Below, one piece after another: positions 47,611 to 59,446 of a stretch of 64,000 nucleotides of DNA. Numbering within the stretch: position 1 is the stretch's first letter; each line of letters starts with the position of its first letter. Source of the DNA: Theobroma cacao. Its lineage: Eukaryota; Streptophyta; Magnoliopsida; Malvales; Malvaceae. The position numbers and the translations under genes were made by a program. The notes under the pieces were generated by a model. That model searched no databases. It saw only the letters and a list, made by a program, of their open reading frames with translations, and had not been told where the DNA came from. The stretch is taken from positions 29,615,410-29,679,409 of the forward strand of contig NC_030858.1 of assembly GCF_000208745.1 (NCBI RefSeq). Direction: 5' to 3'.

Positions 47611-49400
47611 TTAAAGAAAAATAACTATTACCATAGCTAACTTACTTAGCTCCTCATTTACCAATAATATGGTACAATCACCTTCCATATTCAAACTTGG
47701 AGAAAACACATAATGTTTTGATCTGACCTTCTTCTTAAGTAAAATTTTCTGTGGATGAACAACAACTCTTGTATTTGGTGTTCTTTCTTTTTTCTTGCTA
47801 AAAATGGCACCACCAATTTTCTCGACCATAGATTCCATGTTCTTAAAAAGTATAACAAATTTTTCTTCAATAACAATCCCTGAGTGTTTACCTGGATTAA
47901 GCAAACGACCTTGTTCTTCTAATTTATTTTACTGTGTTGTGCTATATAAGACCAAGGATTTGTCTTCATTGTTAGCATCTTGAACCACTTTACCTTTATT
48001 TTTCAATTTAACCTCAACATTCCTCACCAAAGACGTACCTTTAATTACCTTCATCCCTTTACTCAGTCTCATAAAATTTCTTTTTATCTCTTCATGCTTT
48101 TCCTCTTGTCCAGCACTAGGTCTCCCTACTAAGATATGTTTATCAAATTTTAGTTTATCATAATCTTTACGAGTCTTAAACATTGCATTAGAAACAATCC
48201 CTATATGATACACTTGCACATAAAAACTTGGTTTTGCTTCTATTTTTCATTCAAGATTGACCTAGCATTAAAAGCCTCACTGGTTTCTCTTTTCCCCCTT
48301 AAAATATCGAACTATGAGCCCCTAGTGCCTTTATTATTATTTCAAGCCTTAAAAGTAATGACTTTCCTCTTTTTCGTATCCTTAGGTTTCTTTTTTGTAA
48401 CAAGCATCCTTGGCTTGTAAGGATTGTCCTTAAGTCCTTGCTCCTCACTGACTTGATCCCTTAAAGGATTTTCTTTCTGTTTTTCATCTTCCTTTTTACA
48501 CTCCTCTTGTATATGCTTGTAAACTCCTCAAAAAAAGAAAACTTGTGGCAAACCTTCATATTCCATCAATTGAATCCTATCATCAATAATGAATCTGGGG
48601 ATCAGAGGTTTAGTTAAGTCCAGTTCCATGACGATCTTCACAAATTTTCCACACTTCTCTTACCCCATGTTATAGTTAATCCTTATCAATCTTCCCAACA
48701 TAGAGCCAATTTTGCGTAACACAGATTTATGATATAAGTGTAGTTGCATTCTAGGAAAATGCACCCATGTCACTTCAACAGACAAGTCCTTCGAACCCCG
48801 AACGAACTAAAAAGACCACAGTCGAACCAACAGATAATGCCCTCGTATCATCGAAGGGCCATCCAAAAAGGCCCAAAAGTAGTCACCTTCCTTAGAAAAC
48901 TGCACCAGATACAATTCCTCATCTAGATCTACCATAGACTATAGTTTTTTAAGGTTCCACAATGCCATAATCTTATCACATAAAAGATGGTATGAGATTG
49001 GACGTCCCAACATGCTAAAAATAACCAAACATTGTCACCGTTTAACCAACTCAAGCTTTTTCTTCTCAGATATTTTGATCATTGAGATCCCATTCTCTGG
49101 CTTCTGCCAAAAGTCCTCAAAATTCTCCTCACATCCATTTGTGTTATCCACGTCATTGTCATCAGACATCTCCTCTTCCATTTCCATCTCTTCATCCGAG
49201 AACAAGTTTCCATCAAATAACAAACCACCATTTTTCGAATGCATCAACGTCTTTTTAAAAGAAAGATTGTCATGCATTATTACCATCGTGCTGCCAGCCA
49301 AAGTCTCAGTACTTCCTTCTTTTATTCTAACCTTCTTCTTGGATTTGTTGTCCAAAAAAGAAGGGTTAAGGTTTTTCTTCAGAAAGTCAATCGTCATCAT
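47611..49400 (-). pseudogene. LINE-B ORF1 remnant (DUF4283-type nucleic acid-binding protein)
   Basis: Starts MMTIDFLKKNLNPSFLDNKS (ATG at 49398-49400), followed by an acidic stretch (DEEMEMEEEMSDDND). Then comes a DUF4283-like region around 48650-49010, readable as MLGRPISYHLLCDKIMALW, YLVQFSKEGDYFWAFLDGPS and VEVTWVHFPRMQLHLY with stops. A zinc-finger-like Cys/His segment and a Lys-rich tail follow, and the last open piece is 47611-47904. Live L1 ORF1 products coat the element RNA. This one is broken. Confidence 0.8.
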
Positions 49401-49430
49401 TCTTTCTTTTATTTTTCATGTATTTAATTC

Positions 49431-50784
49431 GGTAGGTGACAAAGAAGGACATAGTGATATTACTTCATCCTTACATATACACCTCTTGGCACATCGTTTC
49501 TTACTATATACGGTTCAACAGACTCGTTTTGTTAAACAAATCTAAATAAGAAGAGATAAAAGCAATAAGGATCTTAAGTGTATTACCCATAACCACACCA
49601 ACCAAGTCAATCAATGAGGGACCTAACTTATTTCCATCACTTTCCTTGTGGCCGGTAACATATACCATCTCTCAATTCACCATAGCTTAATTAATGTGTT
49701 TCTTCCATCAAATTTGTCATAATGAATAAATAGAGTAATAAAAATAAACAATTAACATATTCATTGCAAGTAAAATTTATATGAAGTCTATTTGAAAGTA
49801 ATAGGCTTCTTGTTAATAGTAAAAAGATCAAAGAAGATAGTTTTGGTAGGATGAGTTTTTGGGTTTTTTTTATCTATCAAATATTTTAATTATTTTATAA
49901 AACCTATTATGCTTTTGAGGTTCTGGGATGGAGCGTTCATTCTTGATACTAATGGATTAAAAGTGAATTATAGTCAAAACCTAGGGGAGAGAGTGATTTA
50001 TCCAAATAAACAATTACATATTCTTGACAAGTAAAGTTTATAAGAAGTTTATAATAACACAATTTCTTATAAATGCTTAGGATAAAATTAGTGGGAAAAT
50101 AAATAAGAAAACCCACTACAGAATATAAGACAATGAAATATACATCTACTTGGGTTTCACCTGCTCTGACTATAATGCAATTCATCTTCTTGCATATATT
50201 GTTTTGATTGATCAAAATCCTCTGCCACTCTAGTATCTTCTTAGAGACAAGTTCTCTTGCCTAACACTGGCATAACCTACTTTTTCCTTAAACATGCCAT
50301 GCATGCAGACATATGTAAGTTCCTTTTTGTGTTTTTTCCTTTTCCTTAGATTACTTGTATATGTAGGAGTGCGAATTAAAATGGCAATCAAACCATTCTC
50401 TTGTATCACACAAAGAAGAACAAACCATGGAAGAGAAGGCTACTTAACCGTTAGCACTATTATGCTCATAATAATTGGAAGATATTTGTACTAGTATAGA
50501 TTTTGATATTACAAAATATCATAGTCAATGTATGTTGGCAAGGATTACTATTTAGATTTTACCTTATATACATTTTTGAGTTAGAAGTTCATGATAAATG
50601 AACCTACCCAACTCTTTATTGATATGGAACCACCCATCAAGATCGAGGTAGATTTGAATCAAACTAAATTATACATTTCATATCAATAAGAGATAGCTAA
50701 AACTGTAACTTATATATAAGAGCATTCCTTATATTGGCGTACATGCAAGTAACAATTCCTGTCATGGTAAGAATATAAATTATA
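49431..50784. other. Spacer between LINE-B and the inverted-repeat element
   Basis: AT-rich; no supported gene or clear repeat was seen. The first ~100 bp may include LINE-B 5' UTR. Confidence 0.5.
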
Positions 50785-51315
50785 TTGGCCAAAATACCTA
50801 CTAAGTCCCTATACTCATGCATTTTGTTCAATTTAATCCCTATATTCAAAATCGAAACAATTTAATCTTTTTTCCTAACGGTATCTAATTTTACCGTTAA
50901 AGGGATGACATCAGCATTGACGTGGTACCAACATGATAGCGTGGCTATGCTGGTGTGGCACTAACTTGCTAATGTGTCAGTGTCACGTGGTAGATCAAAA
51001 ATTTTTTAAAAAAATCTATGCCACGTCATAGGGACTAAATTGAATAAAACTATATAGTACAGGGATTAAATTGAATAAAATTAAGGTGCTAAAGGACTAA
51101 ATTGAATTTTTTTTTGAAAAATACAAAATTTTAAGTAAATGATACATATACTTATTAATAAGATCAATTTTTAAGTGTAAAAGATTTATGGTGTTAAAAA
51201 CTATATATAAATATTTTCTTACTTGATTATTTGATTTCAAAATATGTACATTAATTTATCTTCTTCACAAAAATTAAGTTTGAATTCCTCTCCTATAAAA
51301 AAATTTCAAAAAAAA
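50785..51315 (+). repeat. Left inverted arm of the 50785-52759 element
   Basis: Contains TTTAATCCCTATA, CCGTTAAAGGGATGAC, GTGTCACGTGG and GATTAAATTGAATAAA blocks. The arm matches the right arm with substitutions and small indels. Confidence 0.7.
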
Positions 51316-52169
51316 TTTCATACCTTAAGATAGATTTGGATGAATAACTTGCATTATGTTGGAATAAAATAATATAAAAAACTAAATAAATTCTTTTGTT
51401 TTTCTATTTATAATAGTATAAAAATTTAAAATTTATTTGACTTAGTTTTTAACTTAAGCTGAACTCAAATTGGTAAAATATGTTGATTTAGTTACCATTT
51501 TCACAATTTACAAATATTCATTTTTTTGGAATTATTCAACCATTATCCAATTTACTTTTTATTTAAATTTATTCAAAATTTTTTATAAAACAATTTTATT
51601 TAAGTTCAAAAATCACAATCAAATTCTACTAAATTTAAATATAACATGAAATATTAAGTAAAATAAAAATATAAAAAATAAATAAATAATTGAAGATGTG
51701 GAGTAGTTCAGATTCTATAAGTGTAATAAAAAGGTTTGTCATGCCCAAATTAAGTAAGTCAGATCGAGAAATTATTTTTATAATCATGGCTAATTCCATA
51801 TCTCCTTTCTTCTTTTTTTTAAAAGAAAAAATAAAAAAAAAAACAAAAACCAAGAACAATAAGTTCTGACATGCACAAATATTGTCATTAAAGAGCTGTT
51901 TGGTCTTTAAATTAAAAGAATTTAAGAAACAAAATCCAAATCAGAATCTAAAAACGTAAATATGTCATCATTGTCCTAATTTCATAACAATTAATTGATG
52001 AATCAAACTTCTCATAAGAAAAACAAAGAACGGAGAAGAAGACTAAGGGGTGGCCAAAGAGAAGAGTAGTTATTGCCTTTTATAATTGCGAAAACAAAAA
52101 CCTTTATTTTAAGCATTTTTAAGGTTTGTGTGAATGAAGATGTTGTCCTTCTATAAGTATATATCCAAG

Positions 52170-52759
52170 ATAAAATATTAAAATTTTTTTATAAAATGAG
52201 AATTCAAACTTAAGTTTTGCAAACTAGATAAATTAACAAACCTATTATGAAATCAAATGATCAAGTAAGAAAATATTTATATACATTTCTTAACACCATA
52301 AATTTTTTATACTTAAACATTTGACTTATTAATAAGTATATATATCATCTACTTAAAGATTTATATTTTTCAAATATTTTTTGTAATTTAGTTTCTAAAC
52401 ACTTTAATTTTGTTCAATTTAATCCCTATGATATGACACAAATTTTTTTTTAAAATTTATTTTCGATCTACCATGTTTGTGTTGTCACGTGACATTGACA
52501 TGTCAAAATGTCATTACCATGTCATTATATTAATATCATGTGGCACTATCACGTCATCACGTCAATACCATGAGATGTTGCCACATCATCCTGTTGGTGC
52601 CATGTCACCCAAATGTACCATATCAGCACTGACGTTACCTACTTTAATGGTAAAATTGTATACCATTAGGAAGAGAAACTAAATTATTTTAATTTTAAAT
52701 ATAGAGACTCAATTGAATAAAATATATAACTACAAAAACTTGATGAGTATTTTGACCAA
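52170..52759 (-). repeat. Right inverted arm of the 50785-52759 element
   Basis: On the minus strand it matches the left arm in order, with an extra stretch of CACGTCATC/ATGTCA repeats at about 52480-52620, so it is slightly longer than the left arm. Confidence 0.7.
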
Positions 52760-53553
52760 TTATATTAATTTGTAAATCCCATAAGGATCTTGGAAGCTTA
52801 TTTTTATTAATGGAAATGTCTAATCTCAAATACACGTGCAGTGCCGTCAATGGAAACAGAAACAAGAAACTCCAGATTGGAAGATACAGACAGAGATTGG
52901 ATGTCATGTTCGTGCCCTTTCAAGGTTGCTACACATTTCCCCGAGAGACAATTCCACAGGCGTATTCTCCCATTACAACACCCTGTAGCCAAGAATTTGG
53001 ATGCTCCGAGCCGAGCCAAGCCAAGCATGTCACTCCCTCCTGCACAAGGATGTTTCACCAAATGATAAAACTTTACCAAATTAACCATGGGTAGTTTTAG
53101 CCACGAGGCATAGACTAATTATTAGTGTGTAAAACATTAGTATGAGTTTCATTTTGAAACAAGTCTACTAACCTCGTGGTTACATATGAAACGCGGCGAC
53201 GAGTGTTGTACATCTCATATGGTAAGGTTTCGATCCATGCCACCAGAAACAGCCCAGGGGAAGCTGCCATGTATAATTTTAACAGAAGGTCAAACTAATC
53301 ATAGAAACAGAAAATTTTACATGGTGCAAAGATTCGAAATTGCCATGTTATGGAGATATAAGTAGGTATGGGCCATTTTGTGTGGTTTATGTGCTATCTT
53401 CTCTGAGACAAGAAACGGTACAGACAAAGACACCCTTGCAAGACTTTCTCATTACTTCACATTTGCATGCTTTCCTATTTTATGTTTGAGCCATAAGAAT
53501 GTTAAGAATGTGCTTGCTAAGAGCTCTTCTATTCTCACCAATGAACTTTTTGA

Positions 53554-54789
53554 GCACGTTTGGTTTGTGGAATAAAATAGTTATTACGTGAGAATAGAAT
53601 GAAGTGAGAATAAAATAGAATAAGTATTACGTAATTTGGTATAATAAAGGAAATAAAGTAGAAATAATTATTATAACTTATTATAATGTTTGGTCGATAA
53701 CAATAGCTTTGGAATAAGAAAAAAATAGAAAATAAAAAGATAAAAATATCATTTATTACATATAATTATTTATTTTTATTTTATATTTTAAATATTAATA
53801 ATNTTATTTATTTTTAATTTTATATTAAAATTTAATAATTGTATAATATAATTAAAATATTAAAATATTAAAAATATTAATATTAATATTTTAATATAAT
53901 TTAATTATTAATATTTTAATTAATAATATTTTTATTTATAATTTAATATTATTTTGATTAAAATATTAATAATTTTATTTTTTATTTATACTCATTAAAA
54001 ATTTAATAAATAAAATTTAATAAATAAAACATTAATAGTTATTAATATTTTAATATTTTAATCATATTAATAATATTTAAATTATATATATAATATTAAT
54101 ATTTTAAATTTTACAAATAATTTATTCTTTTTTATTGTATTTTTTCTTTTTTTTTTCATGAGCTGGTCGTCGAAAAAGCGATCGGTGTAACAAAATGTCG
54201 ATTTGGCGCACCATGTGGTCGGATCTAGCCACTACAGCACTAGATCGACGTTTCCCCGCAGCTGGATCTAGCCGTGGAGTGCCAGATCCAACCGTGAGAT
54301 TTGGTCAGGAAGCACCAGATCTGATGCTTCCCACGGTCAGATCTGGCCGTAGAGTGCTAGATCTGGCTAGATCTCGGTTGAATGTTGTCGAAAAAGACTA
54401 GATCGATGCTTTTCGACCATATTTGGTCGCTGCCGCCGCTGTCGTCAATATTGAGTACCAATTAGAGAGAGAATGAGAGAGGAAAGAACTTGAGAAGAGA
54501 GACAAAGAAAAGGGAAAATGGGAAAAAATATTTATAGATATAGGGTTGTAATATTTTTTAGTTATAAGAGGTATTTTGGTCATTATATATTTGAAAGCTA
54601 TTTCATGTCTCATGGAATAGATATTATCGGGGGAGAAAGGAATAGCTAAAGTTGACTTTTAACTAGTTTTATGGAATTTTCATTCTTGAAGAATTGTTAT
54701 TTCGTGTGCTAATTTTAAAACAAACATATGTATGAGAAATGAGTGAGAATAGACGGGGAATAGCAGAGCTATTCCCGTACCAAACGTGC
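53554..54789. mobile_element. Non-autonomous DNA transposon with perfect 11-bp inverted ends
   Basis: GCACGTTTGGT (53554-53564) and its exact inverse ACCAAACGTGC (54779-54789) bound 1,236 bp, followed inward by related GAATA-rich DNA. It lies in the long intron of the WD40 pseudogene. The left 150 bp matches the element at 21386. The middle is extremely AT-rich (53750-54130), with the ambiguous base at 53803. Then comes an unexpected GC-rich block (54160-54440) of repeated AGATCTGG/CCAGATC motifs. No transposase. No obvious target duplication, so the superfamily is not assigned. Confidence 0.68.
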
Positions 54790-56200
54790 AGTTTAAGGTT
54801 TAGTTATTTCTCTCTATTTTTCAAGTAAGTTCGGGACATTTGATCAGATTGATTGATAGTGTAATTGTGATAAAATCACAACATTCACCAAAATTTTTAA
54901 AAGAATAAATCTCTAATCAAAACCAGGCTACTACATTCAAACTGTTAAAAGGCCCACGATTGGGATTTGACATAGTAGACTTTCTCTTTAAATTAACCAT
55001 ATTATATAGAGAATATATTTCATATTCATCATAGAAAACTCTTGTCTCATTGCCCAAAAAAAGGTGCGTCTTTCTCATTTCTTAACTTGCCAGCACATAA
55101 CCAATTATCTTTGAAACCTTCCACTTGATAATATTATTTTCTCCTCAGAATGGGGAGTATCCACAGCATTTTTTATCTTTTTTTCACTGTTCTAGTTCAG
55201 TTCTAAACATTTTCACGATCTCAATTCAAACTTATTTCACAAATAAAAATTCTCTTGTCAAGGCGTGCATGTGCGCGTGCACTCACACAAACACACAAAG
55301 GAAGAGAGAGAGATTAGCTACATACTTTGGTGAAAAAGAAACACATTCAATTGACTCTGGATTCCCTTCAGTTAACCTTGATTGAGATAAAACTCAATCT
55401 AGTTATGGGTCAAGACAGCCACATCGTACAAGGCTCCTATCATGACTCTTTACATGCACTCCCTCAAAAGGAAAAGGTGAAGAAATGGGGCACAAATTAT
55501 TTTTATTTATATTTGTTTATTTTTTTTTATTTTATTTGTTCATATGTTCTAAGTTTTTATAGAGTTTTTTTTTCTAAATTTTTACAAACCATCAATCATT
55601 TTTTTTCTTTCTTTTTTGTTATGTCATATGTGGTATCTATCTTCTACTTGTCGTGTTTTTTATTCGTAGAATTTATTTTCGATGATTTTAATCTTTAAAA
55701 ATTAATAAATTATTATATAGTACTCAAATATAAGCTGTAGTGTTACATTAGTACTTAAAATTTTATCAATAAATTATTTTTTTATTAATTCTGGTTATAT
55801 AAGAGAAAATTAATTTGAGTATTTTTTTTATATGCTTTACATTTTATATTTAATTGAAAAGAAATTATCTTAAATATATAATCTTTAAACGACAAACTTA
55901 ATTATATAAGAAAAAATTATTAATCTTATATATCGTATTTAATTATTTATATTCTACATATTATAATTTTATATTTCTATTATCGATCTTTTAATTGTTG
56001 ATTAAATTTAATATATTAGTTTTTAAAATTTCTAACCTTTATTTTTCTGTGTTTGGCCCTCCAAACAAAAATTAGCTAACTCCGTCCTTGTATATATATA
56101 TCCATTGCAAAATGAAATTAAGTAGAAAAATAAGATGCTAAAAAAAATTCAAGAAAATTCAAAAATTAGTGCCTTTATTTGGTGTTGGGCTATCTATTTT
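54790..56200. other. Remainder of the long pseudogene intron
   Basis: AT-rich, with T-rich runs and no domain-bearing frame. It probably includes further decayed repeats, but none could be delimited. Confidence 0.45.
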
Positions 56201-57872
56201 TCTTTAAATTGCATGAGGGAGTCATACCTTCCCAGTTGTGACATTCACTATGTGAACAGAACCATCCTTTGAACCAGAAACAGCAAAAAGTTGAATCTGA
56301 ACTTATAGACAAGCATGTCAGTCCTTCAGTATGATGTGGCTGACCTACAGAGAAAAAGACTTATTGTCAACAATATGAAAGAAAACTGTGAAAAGGAGTG
56401 CAAATAAAATAATAGTAACTCTTTTTACAAATTAAATGAAAGTAGTCAACATACAAGGGCTGCTCACAAGTCTCTTCTAACCAGATTTTATAACATATGA
56501 ACTAAAACATTCTAGTACTACAGGTTGTGTTTGCAAACTTGAAAAAGAAATGTATTAATAAAATAGATATGTAGTGATATACTATGCAAATATAGAAAAT
56601 TTTTTATTGCATGTCAGCATGTGTAAAAGGCAGTTTAAATTGAGCCAAATTGTTACCAGTGGCAACAGCCCTATTTGTCCAAAAATTTACGGAAAGTGAA
56701 ATAAACACTTTCCAAGAATTATGTCCACTGTGACAGAGCTAGCTGTTTTGGATCCTATAATGGCTATCCGTTAAAAATTCCATCGTGCAGTATCTCAGGC
56801 TAAATCACTTAGTTTGGCAAGTGAAGATTCCACTACTTTGTGGTGTAACTACATATCATCTTTAGTGTCTGTACTTGATCTCAAGCACGCTTTCCATCGA
56901 TTATGTTCAATAGTGTTATCTCAGATTGACTAAGTTCAGAGTTTGCTGTGACCTTATATTCAGGTTGGGTCTCAAAAAGGACACTTCAAATTGGATTGGA
57001 TTCCGGATGAATGCCTGTTACAACATGAACGCTTTCATCACTTAGATTCCGTATCCTCAAGGTAGCATCTTCAGAACCAGTGCATATTGTTTTGCCTGAG
57101 TAAATGACATAATATTTATTAAATTTCCTGTAAACAGAAAAAAGAGATGCTAAAAAGAAAAGGCAGAAAAAATGCTCTGATAGGATAGAATGAAGAGTTA
57201 GTACCACAAGTCACGCTGGCTCCATGGCCTGAGAAAAGACGACACCTATTATCAGCATTCCACATCCAAACAGAGTAATCCTCAGATCCTGCCAAGATCT
57301 GATGTCCTTTTGGGTGCCACCTGACCCACTAACACGTAACAGGCACATAGTTAATTAACTTTCAATGAAAAGTTTCAAATTATAATGATGCAAGAGGACT
57401 TAATGTCCTAGAATTATATGGTTTCACCTCAATGCCACCTCGTGGACCCTTGAGTGTGCATTTCAGTTTTCCTGATGTATCCCAAATTTTAACAAGTCCG
57501 TCAAACCCTCCAGGTGCAACTGTCCATCATTGCTAAAGGCTAAACTAGAGACCGAATCAGTATGGCCTGCACAAGCATTTACAAGAGGTTTAGTAGAAGA
57601 ATAAAGAAATGAAAAATGCTAAAAATGTAAATGTGTTTATTTTTTCACATTTTGGCAGTAAGGGACAAACAATAAAGCACTTTTGGTTTCAGCAAAAAAC
57701 TTATTAATTACTATAAACATAAAGCCTAAAGATGTTTGTATCATGGCCATACCTTGGAGTTCAGAAGCCCAATCAGCGTGACTTATTTTCCAAAGGAACC
57801 CCCTATCGTCCCCATTCCCAGCTGCCACTAATACTGGATCTGTTGGGATACAGGCAACTGCACAAAGTTCAC

Positions 57873-59289
57873 CTGTGAAGAGAAAGGAAAAATCAAGATT
57901 AAAAAAAAATCCTGAGTAAGATAACACATGCAACATGCTTAAATTCACTATCAAATCATGAGTTTTGAAGCTCCTAATAATTCATTATTAGTTTACTTCT
58001 GTCGATCTAAACTCTTATTACCAATTAGAACATTACTCTCTTAATTATATTTATTTATTGTGAAACATATCCTTCAAGGAGAAAGAAATACTGAGCAGAA
58101 AGTTAGTCCAATTTTAATATCAAACAAGAGAGATATTGCTTTATCAAGCCGGAACTTCTGTGTAGTAGACCGTAAATCAACAAAGAATAAAAATTCCAAT
58201 AATCTGATGGGACACAACCCTTTTACACGATTCTAATCCCCTGGTTCCACATTGAAGGATTCATTTATGTCCATGTGCACACAAGCAAGTTTCCATCAAG
58301 AGAAACACTATGACAAATTTTTTATAGCAGAAAAATAAATTTTAATATATAGACAAAGATTTAATAAACTCTTCAAGCCACCTCTCATATAGGTGCATGT
58401 TCATATAGCTAATGTTTTATATAAAACAAGCTATATTTTAGAGTAGTTGATATATAATTTAGGACTTATATTATTATGATCAGATAGTATAAGCGTAAGA
58501 AATATAATGTCCGCACATTTAAATTAGCAAGTAAATGGTTTTTTTTTCTTTTGTTTTGCACGCAAAAGAAAGTAATATGCATAAGTTAATGATCATTTGA
58601 TTTATTTAATCTAATATTTTATATGTTTATCATGTACATTTTTACAGAAACGCTATAAAAGTGTATCATTTAATATTTTATATGTTTATCATGTTTATCG
58701 TCTAATATTTTATATGTTTATCATGTACATTTTTATGACAAATCTTAATTTCCATTAAAAGTGTATGTATAAATTAGAACGTAAATATTTTGTCAATTCA
58801 GCTGAACTCCCAACTAGAAGTTCAACCATTTGATTAAGGTAGCTGCACTACTGCTTTTAAAGGAAAAGGTGGAGCTGCTTACCTTTGAACACCCACCGCA
58901 TGGTCAATTAATGCCCCCGCCCCACCAAACAAGTTGCTAATTTTTCTGTTTCCCCTTTAATCTTCTCTGTAAGAGGAAATCAACTTCTTTAACCATTTTT
59001 TTTTCTAATTTGTATGCATATGTAATTTAAAAATAAGGTAATAAAAGGTCACTCTCTCTTATCTCATATGTTTTATTCTTTTTAATTTAAAAAACGAAAA
59101 TTAGAATTTCAAATTCTAATTCTTAGGAAATCTGATGAGGGCTCAGAGTGTGTTGAACATGAAATTATTAAGTTATATCATGTCCTATTTAGTGACTTTT
59201 TATTTGTGTATATGGTTTGTTCGAGATAATTAATCACCTTGAGACAAAAATAACTTATTAAATTAGAGTTAAATATTTACCCCTAGAGT
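57873..59289. other. Spacer upstream of the WD40 pseudogene
   Basis: No recognisable first exon of the WD40 gene was found. A short block, AATATTTTATATGTTTATCATG, occurs three times at about 58610-58725 (see the repeat entry). Nothing else is distinctive. Confidence 0.5.
58607..58735. repeat. Three-copy short repeat
   Basis: (C/T)TAATATTTTATATGTTTATC recurs near 58609, 58670 and 58702, the first and last copies followed by ATGTACATTTTTA. Local duplication, non-coding. Confidence 0.8.
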
Positions 59290-59446
59290 CTCTCTAAACT
59301 AGGTTTAGGAGAGTAGCGACGTCTTGTGTGAGCAAGGTGATTACCAGGGTTGTTCTTTTACAATTACTGGTTTTCAGTTTTTTGTTCTATTCCAGTGTTG
59401 GTCATTACGTAAAACTCAAATTGAGGAAGTTACTACATGGTAGTCA

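Larger units (their letters stand above)
45320..49430 (-). mobile_element. L1-type LINE lacking its 3' end (LINE-B)
   Basis: On the minus strand, ORF1 (49400 to about 47610), endonuclease (about 47540 to 46900) and RT (about 46400 to 45330) follow in the normal L1 order. The element stops a little past the FVDD box, and the rest of RT, zf-RVT, RNase H and poly(A) are missing. LINEs normally lose the 5' end, so the 3' loss points to a later deletion or insertion; the LTR at 44832-45315 sits at the break. RT sequence is close to LINE-A (for example SFILGK, QEVVHSF and EKAYDRL blocks), so both belong to one family. Many stops and frameshifts: inactive. Confidence 0.88.
50785..52759. mobile_element. 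Non-autonomous element with long (~0.55 kb) terminal inverted repeats
   Basis: The left arm (50785-51315) and right arm (52170-52759) are inverted copies. TTGGCCAAAATAC(C)TACTAAGT at the left matches, on the minus strand, TTGGTCAAAATACTCATCAAGT at the right. Inside both follow AATTTTACC(G/A)TTAAAG and GACGT(G/T) words, a CACGT-rich block, TGATCAAGTAAG/CTTACTTGATTA and AAGTTTGAATTC. The loop (51316-52169) is non-coding. TTATA flanks both ends (50780-50784, 52760-52764), a candidate 5-bp target duplication, though weak evidence in AT-rich DNA. No transposase is present; the superfamily is unknown. Confidence 0.72.
52807..57872 (-). pseudogene. Broken WD40-repeat gene, AAMP type (angio-associated migratory cell protein homologue)
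   Basis: Exons recognised on the minus strand: 57872-57753, 57566-57428, 57328-57205, about 57110-56990, 56344-56228, about 53275-53173 and 53039-52807; most borders are GT-AG. They encode WD40 blades in AAMP order: ELCAVACIPTDP...GNGDDRGFLWKI, GHTDSVSSLAFSNDG, WVRWHPKGHQILAGSED, GKTICTGSEDATLRI, SISSDSTF/GSKDGSVHIVNVTTG, AVSGGMDRNLTI and ATGCCNGRIRLWN...VSVSIDGTARVFEI. Defects: frameshift near 57518; Trp to Arg and a shift in the 57 kb exon; an extra base at 56285-56289; TGA replacing a Trp codon at 53215-53217; and a 5-bp duplication (CCGAG) at 53006-53015. The first exon is absent. Introns are kept, so it came from DNA duplication, not retroposition. Confidence 0.9.

Noticed and set aside
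49012..49545. 177-residue plus-strand open frame
   Set aside because: Antisense of LINE-B ORF1; Ser/Phe-rich with no domain.
52810..53094. Plus-strand frames of 74-94 residues
   Set aside because: They are the antisense of the last WD40 exon, whose minus-strand translation clearly matches the family.
54195..54401. 68-residue frame in the GC-rich block of the DNA element
   Set aside because: Driven by repeated AGATCTGG words; no domain and inside a non-autonomous transposon.
58870..58920. Possible first exon of the WD40 pseudogene ending in AAAG before a GT at about 58881
   Set aside because: Translation in any frame does not match the start of AAMP-type proteins and joins to a stop in the next exon.
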